Shown here piece by piece: positions 7,545 through 14,710 of a stretch of 23,658 bases of DNA. The DNA comes from Candidatus Woesearchaeota archaeon. Lineage in GTDB: Archaea; Nanobdellota; Nanobdellia; Woesearchaeales; GW2011-AR4. Where the stretch lies: the NCBI GenBank assembly GCA_016185865.1, contig JACPMU010000070.1, positions 1 to 23,658 on the forward strand, written 5' to 3'. The notes beneath the pieces are model-generated. The model saw only the letters and a program-made list of their open reading frames with translations. It ran no database searches and was not told the origin of the DNA. Position 1 is the first letter of the stretch; the number at the start of each line of letters is the position of its first letter. Both the position numbers and the translations under genes were made by a program.

Positions 7545-7997
7545 TTATAAATATGAAAGGTATCTTTTCCAGAGCTCTTCTATCTTGTTTTCAGGGGTTT
7601 TCTTTTCCCTTGCCTTTCTCAAAAACTCCTCCCTTATGCCGGCAAGGTTCTGCTGCAGGTATTTTCTCCACATGCCCTCGATATGCTCGTGCGGCACGTT
7701 TTTCTCCTTTGCCTTTTCGTAAAACTGCTCTTTTGTAATGAGGTCTTTTGCAAAGCTTTTTTCTCTTGCCTTGGCATTTTTGATGCCTTCCTTGTAAAGA
7801 TAGACATATGGAGTAGTAAACTTGTACTCAATGCCGAAAACCTTTTCCTCAACCAAAAAATCAACTAATGCCTGGACGCTTGCAGCAGGCATTTTCAGCT
7901 TTTTTGCTGCTTCCTCAACAGATATTTTCCTGCTTTTCTTGACAAGCTCAAGCAATTCATCGGCAATTGTCCTTAATATTGTGTCATTGCCTGGCAT
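7545..7997 (-). CDS. Winged-helix-like protein with duplicated helical hairpin
   Basis: 150 residues, soluble. Residues about 8-70 have the pattern of a winged helix (ISVEEAAKKLKMPAASVQALVDFLVEEKV, then a beta wing FGIEYKFTTPYVYLYK). The C-terminal half repeats one hairpin twice: FYEKAKEKNVPHEHIEGMWR and FLRKAREKKTPENKIEELWK, each followed by KYL/RYL. The domain may bind DNA or, as in other winged-helix adaptors, protein. It has its own strong TATA box and is the first gene of a two-gene unit before the ATPase. A transcription regulator of the pilus locus or a structural adaptor are both possible. Confidence 0.68.
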   Translation of the reverse strand: MPGNDTILRTIADELLELVKKSRKISVEEAAKKLKMPAASVQALVDFLVEEKVFGIEYKFTTPYVYLYKEGIKNAKAREKSFAKDLITKEQFYEKAKEKNVPHEHIEGMWRKYLQQNLAGIREEFLRKAREKKTPENKIEELWKRYLSYL

Positions 7998-8017
7998 ATT
8001 GCTAAATTTGGCTCAAT

Positions 8018-8028
8018 GTATAAAAACT
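8018..8028 (-). promoter_or_regulatory. Archaeal TATA box, leaderless start of the winged-helix-like gene
   Basis: The minus strand reads AGTTTTTATACA, centred about 25 nt before the ATG at 7997, which places the expected transcription start at or next to the start codon. Confidence 0.5.
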
Positions 8029-8052
8029 TTAGTTATTGTCTTTGAGTAATAA

Positions 8053-9048
8053 CTAGCAGGTTCCAATGGAATCCTGCGAGGTTATGTTGTACAGCACAAC
8101 ATGCTCAAAATCAAGCTTGAAATACGGAAACTCGTCCCAAATGCCTCCTCCTGTGGCAGGGTTTGTTATGTTGAAAAGCTCGCTGCACGGCACATCATTA
8201 AGGGGGTTTCCTAGTATGTAATCAGCATAGCTGTCAATAACATCAGATGGAACTATCCTGTTTGGATTCGCTAATGATTCGATGCCGCAGCAGGCAGAAG
8301 GCTCAATTGTGTTTGTGAACCTCATAAGAAAGCTTGGCGCTTTTGAGTCCTGCCAGTGCACATAAGTCCCGTTTCTTACATGCTCCCTGACTTTTGTGAT
8401 GTTCCACTGGCTGAACTCAACAGTTGATTTTTTGACATAATTGGCATAATTTCCACCTGTATTGACAAGGTAGTAAGGGTCAGGCAATCCTTCTATGCCA
8501 AATGACGACTTTATTGTGGAATTTTTTTCCCAGGATGCAATGCCTGATTTTACTGCAAAATTAACAGCCATAATCGCATCTATGCTCCATGGGCTTGTTT
8601 GGGTTATAGAAGCATTAATTATCTTTATTGTTGTATTCACATTCAGCGTGTCCTGCGCTGTTTCAGTTATTTTATTGCTCCAGTTTGATAATGAATTATT
8701 CTCCATTATCGCTTTTCCTGTGATATTGTCTATGGGAACATTGCTGATTGTGCCGTTCATTGCCACCTCATAAAAAGCGGAGTCAATATTAGGCACAAAA
8801 GAGCCTGTTTCGTTCATGTAAAAAATAAGCGACAGCACTGTTTTGTATGAAACAGCCCTTAAAATTGTTTCAAAATAATTATTCTGCAAATCGCTGACAT
8901 AGCTGTCTATTGAGCTTATTCTTGAAGCAACAGATTGCGTGTCTTTCTTCAGGCTTATATCTGCCTGGGGAGTAAACACAAGAATGAAAACTGCCATCAG
9001 GGTTATCGCGATGAATGTGAAGAATATCCCTTTTTTTTTCATGCCCAT
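8053..9048 (-). CDS. Membrane-anchored extracytoplasmic protein of the pilus locus
   Basis: About 331 residues. The N-terminus MGMKKKGIFFTFIAITLMAVFILVF is a basic start plus one transmembrane helix; the rest is outside the cell, with many N-glycosylation-like sequons (NET, NGT, NNS, NWS, NTT, NAS) and Cys residues late in the chain (SACCGIE, VPCSE, final GTC). The frame is open to 9093, but GGAGAGGT lies 5 nt before the ATG at 9048 and overlaps the upstream stop, so 9048 is the better start; that stop is only 2 nt away, which indicates coupling. Function unknown. Probably a large minor pilin or pilus base/tip component; no catalytic motif seen. Confidence 0.72.
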   Translation of the reverse strand: MGMKKKGIFFTFIAITLMAVFILVFTPQADISLKKDTQSVASRISSIDSYVSDLQNNYFETILRAVSYKTVLSLIFYMNETGSFVPNIDSAFYEVAMNGTISNVPIDNITGKAIMENNSLSNWSNKITETAQDTLNVNTTIKIINASITQTSPWSIDAIMAVNFAVKSGIASWEKNSTIKSSFGIEGLPDPYYLVNTGGNYANYVKKSTVEFSQWNITKVREHVRNGTYVHWQDSKAPSFLMRFTNTIEPSACCGIESLANPNRIVPSDVIDSYADYILGNPLNDVPCSELFNITNPATGGGIWDEFPYFKLDFEHVVLYNITSQDSIGTC

Positions 9049-9050
9049 TC

Positions 9051-9638
9051 TTACCTCTCCCATACAAATACCTCTGCCTTGTAAGGGCCCCACAAGTCGC
9101 TTGTTGTTTTGTTTACAATGCCGAAAGTGAGCTTTTTTGCTGCAAGCAAAATTGTTGTGCTGCTTTTTGACTCGATGTGCTCTGCAGAAGGGGTTTTTGG
9201 GTACAGAATAGTGCCATCAATCCATACCTCGTACCTGAACTGCTCCGGCACTATTCCTTTTGAGACATTCTGGATGAATTTTTCAGCAGTATCCATATTG
9301 TTTTTTGCATAGAACTCGCCTATCTGCTGCAGAAGCGAATTGTCAGCGTCTGTTATTACACCCTGTGCCCACAGCTGGCCGCCTATGCCTGCATAAGGGT
9401 TGTTTAATTCCCTTATTTTCTTGTTGGAGAGAAAATCCATCAAGTCGTCTGACAGCAGGCTTACCTGCTGAGGCTGCGGCGCATTGACATACGAGGAGGT
9501 TATGAGAAAAATTCCGATAACCAGCACAGTCAGGCCTAGCACAGCATCCAGTATGAAGAAAAAACCTCTTTTCCCGAGAAAATTTTTCAAATTTTCTGGG
9601 CCACGAAAATCTTTGATTTTTGTTGGTTTAAACGGCAT
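9051..9638 (-). CDS. Pilin-like membrane-anchored extracytoplasmic protein
   Basis: 195 residues. A basic leader of about 24 residues ends KRGFFFILDAVLGLTVLVIGIFLI, a hydrophobic helix with an acidic residue near its start (ILDA), which resembles a pseudopilin-type signal. The outer domain is alpha/beta with no cysteines (FRYEVWIDGTILYP, WGPYKAEVFVWER). It is coupled to the next gene (stop and start separated by 2 nt). A minor-pilin or pseudopilin role fits the helix and the neighbours. I cannot name the family. Confidence 0.65.
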   Translation of the reverse strand: MPFKPTKIKDFRGPENLKNFLGKRGFFFILDAVLGLTVLVIGIFLITSSYVNAPQPQQVSLLSDDLMDFLSNKKIRELNNPYAGIGGQLWAQGVITDADNSLLQQIGEFYAKNNMDTAEKFIQNVSKGIVPEQFRYEVWIDGTILYPKTPSAEHIESKSSTTILLAAKKLTFGIVNKTTSDLWGPYKAEVFVWER

Positions 9639-9667
9639 TTTGACTTATGCACTTTAAAGAATTATAG

Positions 9668-9678
9668 TGTATATATAG
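9668..9678 (-). promoter_or_regulatory. TATA-like promoter before the 9051-9638 gene
   Basis: CTATATATACA on the minus strand, about 30-40 nt before the ATG at 9638, in the 44-nt gap after the 9683 gene. It may be an internal promoter splitting the upstream Cys-rich unit from the three-protein unit. Confidence 0.4.
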
Positions 9679-9682
9679 TTTT

Positions 9683-10078
9683 TTATTTCTGGCTGCAGGG
9701 AGTGCCGCTCAGGTTTATGCTTGGGGACCCTATGCCCTTGTAGCTGTTGTTGATAATCACAATGTAACCCTTGTCGTCCTCAAAATATATGCAGAAGTCG
9801 CTTTCTATCCTCAGCCTTCTTTTCAACTCATTATAGCTGATGTTTTTGAGCTCATTGACCTTGCTTATGTTCACCTCATTGTTGTCGATAATCCTTATCA
9901 ATGCATTTTCAGAGCCAACTTGCTTTATGATTATTGACGCTTCTTCATTCAGTCTGCTGGCTTTTGCGTTCGGGTTTGTGTTTAGCAGAGAGTAAACCAC
10001 AAAAAAAGCTGCCATGAAAACAATTACTCCCAAAGCAATGTCTATCGACCATGACTGGGATTTTTTGCTTTTAGCCAT
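9683..10078 (-). CDS. Small membrane-anchored protein with DFCxYxED motif (paralogue of 975-1340)
   Basis: About 131 residues from the ATG at 10078 (MAKSKKSQSWSIDIALGVIVF), which lies one base after the stop of the large Cys-rich gene; the longer frame from 10102 would overlap that gene. The start KKSQSWSID plus a hydrophobic helix (about 12-32) is pilin-like. The outer domain carries a helical stretch, then YNELKRRLRIESDFCIYFEDDKGYI and a C-terminal GTPCSQK, matching the protein at 975-1340 in order and spacing. Two cysteines probably pair. Likely a minor pilin-like component. Unknown family. Confidence 0.66.
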   Translation of the reverse strand: MAKSKKSQSWSIDIALGVIVFMAAFFVVYSLLNTNPNAKASRLNEEASIIIKQVGSENALIRIIDNNEVNISKVNELKNISYNELKRRLRIESDFCIYFEDDKGYIVIINNSYKGIGSPSINLSGTPCSQK

Positions 10079-10079
10079 T

Positions 10080-12443
10080 TCAGCCGCATGCCGCAACAAC
10101 AAGCTTTACAGGCTTGCCGTTGTAAACGACAATCCTTGTCACTTTGACTAGTGTGCCGCTTTCGCAGCTGATGCTTGCCCCTATCTCTATTTTTAGCTGC
10201 GGAGCTCCGGACGGGCATATTATATAATGAGTTGAATTGTAATCGCGAGCCCAGCCCGGTTGCGAGTTGTCGCAGGCTGCTTTTGCTGTGCTGTCATAGA
10301 AAGAGCATCCATTTTGTCCGTCGCACGCAGCGTGCACAATGCTGTCTCCAGCAAAAGTGCAGTCCGCCTCGCAGGATGTGCCAAGCACTAAGCTAAAGTT
10401 TGCTATTAACTGCTGATTTGGCTGGAGCTCAATGCTCTTAGCTTGTGGTGTGTAATCAGCATGGGAAGCAACCAGGCTGTATGCACCGCAATTTATCGGG
10501 CTTATTGCATATCTGCCTTGGGTGTCTGTGGTTGCTGATTTAATAGCTGCCGAGTCCTTAGTTGCGCTTACATCTGCCAATGCAACAGGTTGATTGTTTT
10601 GGTTTTTTACTGTGCCTGTTACCGAGCTGTCGCAATCGCTATCCTGGCAATCAGCCAAGCCATCACCATCATTGTCTAAGCCGTCTGTGCAGGAGTATTG
10701 GTTTTCCGGCTTTGCCTGGGCATTTGGAGTCCATGCATTATCGCCAGCTGTGCCGGTGCATGTAACTCCTCCGAATTTAGCGCCAATTGTCGAGTCTTTG
10801 CATTCACCCCACTCATGCATGTGGCACCACCATTGGGCATTGCCTGTATTTGATGCTTGAGTATCTCCTGTGCTCCAAACACAATCATCTACATTATTTG
10901 TGCATTCCGCCCCGTAATAATCTGGCTTGTAGAATTCATTGGCATCATCACCACAACATTGCCCTGTTGCCAATTGTGATTTATGATTTATTGGATTGTT
11001 GTTGGCATCGTAACAAGCGCAATTTGGCTTAGAGCAGCTTGAAGGCGGACAGGCAGAGCCATCGCTATTAAAGAAATTTCCCCCATAGCCTTTGCCTGCG
11101 TCTTGATGGTTTGGCGGATTCCATGTCCATGAATAGCCCGATGTTGCATCAGAGGCGCAGTTCAAGCACACATAATTTGAGTTATCGGCGCTTGCACAAT
11201 TACCTCCAGCAGCATCACAATAAGAGCCGGCAGCGCATTCAGTTGAATCGCAAGCATTTCTGTTGGAGTATTGGCATGCATTGTTTGCGCAGCTTTCTAT
11301 CTTGCAGTCGTCTTGCACGCAATTTGCTGCAGACTGGCAGCATAAAACTCCATTAGGGCCGGTTTGCCCTGTGCATACTGTGTCTTGGCAATCCGTCTTT
11401 GCGTTGCAGTTATCGTCTATTCCATTATTGCAAATTTCTGCTTTGCTTGGATTTACATTCACATTATTATCGTTGCAATCGCCACCGCCTGCAGTGCATG
11501 CTGGCGGGCTTCCTTGAGTTGCCATTCCGGAATCGCAGTAGTTATCATTATCATCATCGCATCCTTCATCTATCACCCCATCACAATCGTTATCGGTTCC
11601 ATCGCAGGTTGTTTCTGCCGATTGTGTAAAGCTGCAGCAGTCAGGGTCAGAATTAGCGCCTTGGTTGGCATCTTTCCTGCCATCACAGTCGTTGTCCAGG
11701 CTGTCTGTGCAAGCTGTTTCTGCTGCTGTTTTTGTCGAGTCAGACACCCCAGGCGAATTTTCGCACAGGGAATCGCCGCACTGCGAGTCAACTCCGTCGC
11801 CATCAGCGTCTGTTCCGCTGTTTTCCCATTGGCAGCCTGAGCTGCAAGACTGGTATTTTGAGCCTGCGCATTGCGTTTGGCCAGATGAGCAAGGGCCTTG
11901 GCTGATGCAGGAGCCTGCGCAATTAACTGTGCCGCAATTTCCGCATGATTGCCCGTAATCTACTGGTGTTGGTATGCTGCATGAGCCGTCGCAATTAACT
12001 GTGCCTCCGCATGAGCCGCATGATTGCCCTGTATTTGAGTCGCAGCAGGCGCCGCAGTCTTGTTGGCAGTTAGCGCAGTTTTCGTAAGTCCTGTTGTAAT
12101 TATTGCATACAAGACCCGAGCTACATGAAGTTCCTCCTTCAGCATACCAACATACTTCCTCGTATCCTAGCGCAATACACACAGAACTAAACAGGTCTCC
12201 GCAAATTCCGTTGCCGCAGTTTGAAGCAGGAGCAACAGAATCAGTTCCAAATCCAAAATCGCCTCCTGCGCCACCTGCGTCACCGCTAGCGCCGTCGCCT
12301 TGAGTGGTACCACTAGGACCGCCGCTACTATCAGCCGCACCGCCTCCAGCATCACCGCCGCCAGCATCTGCCAAAACAAAATTGATATAAGAAATCGCAA
12401 GTGCCAATATTAGGAAAAATGCTAATATTTTTATTTCTCTCAT
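10080..12443 (-). CDS. Large secreted Cys-rich protein with MopE-like metal-binding repeats and a carboxypeptidase-regulatory-like domain
   Basis: 787 residues. A signal peptide (about 1-25, ending NFVLA) leads into a Gly/Ala/Ser-rich low-complexity stretch (26-70). Residues about 75-430 are very Cys-rich with short repeated modules (SCGSCGGTVNCDGSC, SCGNCGTVNCAGSC) and MopE-type acidic motifs: DNDCDG at about 250 and 285, DDNCN at about 343, and DNDGDG at about 590. These motifs are associated with Ca2+ or other metal binding. Residues about 608-685 (TGTVKNQNNQPVALADVSAT ... DTQGRYAISPINCGAYSLVA) look like a CarboxypepD_reg beta-sandwich. A GAGGTTG ribosome binding site precedes the ATG. It is coupled to the pilin-like gene that follows, so it may be a surface adhesin or pilus-associated protein. 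Confidence 0.82.
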   Translation of the reverse strand: MREIKILAFFLILALAISYINFVLADAGGGDAGGGAADSSGGPSGTTQGDGASGDAGGAGGDFGFGTDSVAPASNCGNGICGDLFSSVCIALGYEEVCWYAEGGTSCSSGLVCNNYNRTYENCANCQQDCGACCDSNTGQSCGSCGGTVNCDGSCSIPTPVDYGQSCGNCGTVNCAGSCISQGPCSSGQTQCAGSKYQSCSSGCQWENSGTDADGDGVDSQCGDSLCENSPGVSDSTKTAAETACTDSLDNDCDGRKDANQGANSDPDCCSFTQSAETTCDGTDNDCDGVIDEGCDDDNDNYCDSGMATQGSPPACTAGGGDCNDNNVNVNPSKAEICNNGIDDNCNAKTDCQDTVCTGQTGPNGVLCCQSAANCVQDDCKIESCANNACQYSNRNACDSTECAAGSYCDAAGGNCASADNSNYVCLNCASDATSGYSWTWNPPNHQDAGKGYGGNFFNSDGSACPPSSCSKPNCACYDANNNPINHKSQLATGQCCGDDANEFYKPDYYGAECTNNVDDCVWSTGDTQASNTGNAQWWCHMHEWGECKDSTIGAKFGGVTCTGTAGDNAWTPNAQAKPENQYSCTDGLDNDGDGLADCQDSDCDSSVTGTVKNQNNQPVALADVSATKDSAAIKSATTDTQGRYAISPINCGAYSLVASHADYTPQAKSIELQPNQQLIANFSLVLGTSCEADCTFAGDSIVHAACDGQNGCSFYDSTAKAACDNSQPGWARDYNSTHYIICPSGAPQLKIEIGASISCESGTLVKVTRIVVYNGKPVKLVVAACG

Positions 12444-12489
12444 TTCAACCTCTTTTTACAATACAATAAGTATTTTACAAATATCCTAT

Positions 12490-13497
12490 TTATTTACCTA
12501 CAGGAGCGGTTAATATTGGTACCATTGTTTTCATTAATTCGACAAGTCCTTTTGTAACTGAATTAGCATCATTAAATGGGGGCTTCTCTTTGTTAACCTG
12601 CCTGTACAAAAATTCCATTTTTCTGTCAAGGTACATATCAATGCCTTTATTACGCCAATACCATTCGGAAAATCTATCTCTTTCGAACAAACTGCTTAAG
12701 TCAGCTTTTTCCAACATATCAAGCTCATCTTTCTTGAGTTGGTCAAACATCTTATACACTATCTGCTGAGCATCTTTTACTTTTCCAATTAAAGGTTTGT
12801 TAAGGAAATCGGCAAGTTTCTTTGGAGAATAAGGAAAACAACGTTCCAATGCTGAAAACGGTTCTGGATCTATAGCATATCTGTAAAGAGGTTTAGTGTC
12901 ATTTGTATCCTGTATATTTATACCTTTTAAATGAGGGAAATAAGCAGGACCATATAATGTAAGATGATTATGGGTGTATTTGCTTCCATTTGTACCGCCA
13001 CCTTTACCTACAGGTTCGCCTCTTTGGACATATTGGTTTATTTTAACGTTAATTTCTAGCACATGGCCATACAACGTCCTGTAACGAAATCCATGGTCTA
13101 TTATCACATGATTTTGCTTAGGATTTACCCAAACTACATATCCGTCATCTGCTGCTACAATTGTTGTATTAGCATCTGCATCAAAATCTATGCCTGCTAT
13201 GCCCACCTTATGAGGTTCTCTGCGGAGATGTCCTTGAAAATCTTGCCTCCAATCAATATTAACTACAGGAGCACATCCGGAACTTCTTGGATATAAAATT
13301 TGGTTTTTTCTTAAGGTTTCTGTTAAATCAACAACTGCTTCTGGCTTTATTCTTATACTTGGCCCAACAGTTGCGCAACCAGCTACAGCAGCTGCTAAAC
13401 CTACTATAAACAAGCTCTTTTTAAAGCCCCTTCTTGAAGTTTTGGCTGGAGCTGCTTCTGATCCATTTACAATTTCGCCTAAGTCTTGCTGCGGCAT
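12490..13497 (-). CDS. Tat-exported lipoprotein with M23/LytM-like domain, probably non-catalytic
   Basis: 335 residues. A twin-arginine motif SRRGFKK at 21-27 is followed by a hydrophobic stretch and a lipobox AVAGC (Cys41), so a folded, lipid-anchored export product is predicted. Residues about 90-185 are M23/LytM-like: GIAGIDFDA, VIIDHGFRYRTLYGHV, YVQRGEPVGKGG and THNHLTLYG. The HxH pair (176, 178) and Asp104 are present, but the His four residues before Asp104 is Ile, so the usual zinc site is incomplete. Archaea lack murein; a scaffold/activator or binding role is more likely than hydrolysis. The C-terminal 130 residues are helical. A strong BRE/TATA lies upstream. Confidence 0.82.
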   Translation of the reverse strand: MPQQDLGEIVNGSEAAPAKTSRRGFKKSLFIVGLAAAVAGCATVGPSIRIKPEAVVDLTETLRKNQILYPRSSGCAPVVNIDWRQDFQGHLRREPHKVGIAGIDFDADANTTIVAADDGYVVWVNPKQNHVIIDHGFRYRTLYGHVLEINVKINQYVQRGEPVGKGGGTNGSKYTHNHLTLYGPAYFPHLKGINIQDTNDTKPLYRYAIDPEPFSALERCFPYSPKKLADFLNKPLIGKVKDAQQIVYKMFDQLKKDELDMLEKADLSSLFERDRFSEWYWRNKGIDMYLDRKMEFLYRQVNKEKPPFNDANSVTKGLVELMKTMVPILTAPVGK

Positions 13498-13526
13498 TTT
13501 GCTCTTAAAATCATAAGTAAATACCC

Positions 13527-13537
13527 TTTTTAAAGCT
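13527..13537 (-). promoter_or_regulatory. BRE/TATA promoter of the M23-like lipoprotein gene
   Basis: The minus strand reads CGAAAGCTTTAAAAAGGG, a good BRE plus TATA match centred about 34 nt before the ATG at 13497, giving a leader of only a few bases. Confidence 0.5.
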
Positions 13538-13570
13538 TTCGGTTTTTATTATTGAATAGTAGTCAAAATA

Positions 13571-14656
13571 TCATGATTTATTTGCTTCTTCCAGCAATTT
13601 TTTGCTTTCTTCATCAAGGCCATTAAGCTTGGCAGCTAACTCAAGATTTTCAATTGCTTTGCCTTTTTGCCCAAGAGCCATATAAGCCTTGCCAAGCCCT
13701 TTATAGGGAAGATAATAGCCCTGCTCATTGCTTATAGCTGAATTAAATTCTTCAATTGCCTTGCCATTCTCATTAATATAAAGCAATGCAAAGCCCAGCA
13801 AGCTTGTGCTAAAGCTGTGTTTTGGGTAAAAAGTTGCCAATCTGGCGTTTTGCTGCGAATTGGCAATGTCCCCCAAAAGGCTGTAAGTTAGCGACAATCC
13901 CGCATAAACTGTATCGCTCTTTGCAATCGTTGAAGCAAATTTAAACTCATTTAATGCTTCTTCTTTTTTGCCTAAACCAATGTAGAATGTGCCCAAAGTC
14001 AAGTGATTTGGCGGATAACTATCATTAAGTTCTAAACTTTTCTGTGAATTTGCAAGCGCTTCAGGCAGATTGCCCTTTAAAAAATAAGCGATTGCCATTT
14101 TCCTGTAGTAATGGTGGCTGCTGTTTGCATCTGTGGCTAACTGGGCTTTGGCCAATTTTATAGTTTCGTCATACAAGCCTAGCGCATTGTAAGTGTTTAA
14201 CAGGTAGCTGACAACAGCAGTGTTTCCGGGATTTAAATCATAAGCCTGTTTCAAGTTTGCATAAGCCCTATTGTAATCTTCCATGCTGTAATAAGCCAGC
14301 CCCAGCCCGTAATATGTGCGAAAATCGACATATCCTGTTTGGAAAGTCTTGTCAAAGTTTTGTATAGCCCCTTCATAAATTCCCAATTGCAGGTAGGAAT
14401 GCCCCAAGCCAATGTACGCGCCATAATTTTTTGGCTCTTTCCCAATAATTTTTTTATACTGCTGCAGCGCTTCCACATATTTGCCATTGCCGTACAAATC
14501 AGAAGCCAGCTGCATCATTTCAAGAGTATTCGGCTCTATACTCTTTTGCTCTTTGCCTTTCTTGTTCTGAATATTCAAAATTAAAACAAGAATTATAACT
14601 AAAATAAAAAGAAGCAGGCCTAGCTTCCTCTTAGGGTTCATCTCTTTTTTTCGCAT
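13571..14656 (-). CDS. Membrane-anchored TPR protein
   Basis: About 361 residues. One N-terminal transmembrane helix (KLGLLLFILVIILVLILNI) is followed by about eight to nine tetratricopeptide repeats spanning the rest, e.g. YVEALQQYKKIIGKEPKNYG, YNRAYANLKQAYDLNPGNTA and EEALNEFKFASTIAKSD. TPR arrays hold protein partners; the basic residues before the helix suggest the repeats face outside. The ATG at 14656 is chosen over an in-frame GTG at 14665 because a TATA box (14681-14690) is about 30 nt upstream. It lies between the M23-like lipoprotein and the His/Cys-rich pair, so it may help assemble envelope proteins; this is only context. Confidence 0.82.
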   Translation of the reverse strand: MRKKEMNPKRKLGLLLFILVIILVLILNIQNKKGKEQKSIEPNTLEMMQLASDLYGNGKYVEALQQYKKIIGKEPKNYGAYIGLGHSYLQLGIYEGAIQNFDKTFQTGYVDFRTYYGLGLAYYSMEDYNRAYANLKQAYDLNPGNTAVVSYLLNTYNALGLYDETIKLAKAQLATDANSSHHYYRKMAIAYFLKGNLPEALANSQKSLELNDSYPPNHLTLGTFYIGLGKKEEALNEFKFASTIAKSDTVYAGLSLTYSLLGDIANSQQNARLATFYPKHSFSTSLLGFALLYINENGKAIEEFNSAISNEQGYYLPYKGLGKAYMALGQKGKAIENLELAAKLNGLDEESKKLLEEANKS

Positions 14657-14680
14657 TAGATGCACAAATTCGTAATGAGA

Positions 14681-14690
14681 TATAAATATT
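14681..14690 (-). promoter_or_regulatory. TATA box of the TPR gene 13571-14656
   Basis: AATATTTATA on the minus strand, about 30 nt before the ATG at 14656: a short-leader or leaderless arrangement. Confidence 0.45.
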
Positions 14691-14710
14691 TTTCTATTCC
14701 TTGCATAGCG

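Noticed and set aside
10175..12400. Several open frames of 60-158 codons antisense to, or in other frames of, the Cys-rich gene
   Set aside because: They are composition shadows of the repetitive 787-residue gene: no ribosome sites, no domain pattern, and overlap throughout.
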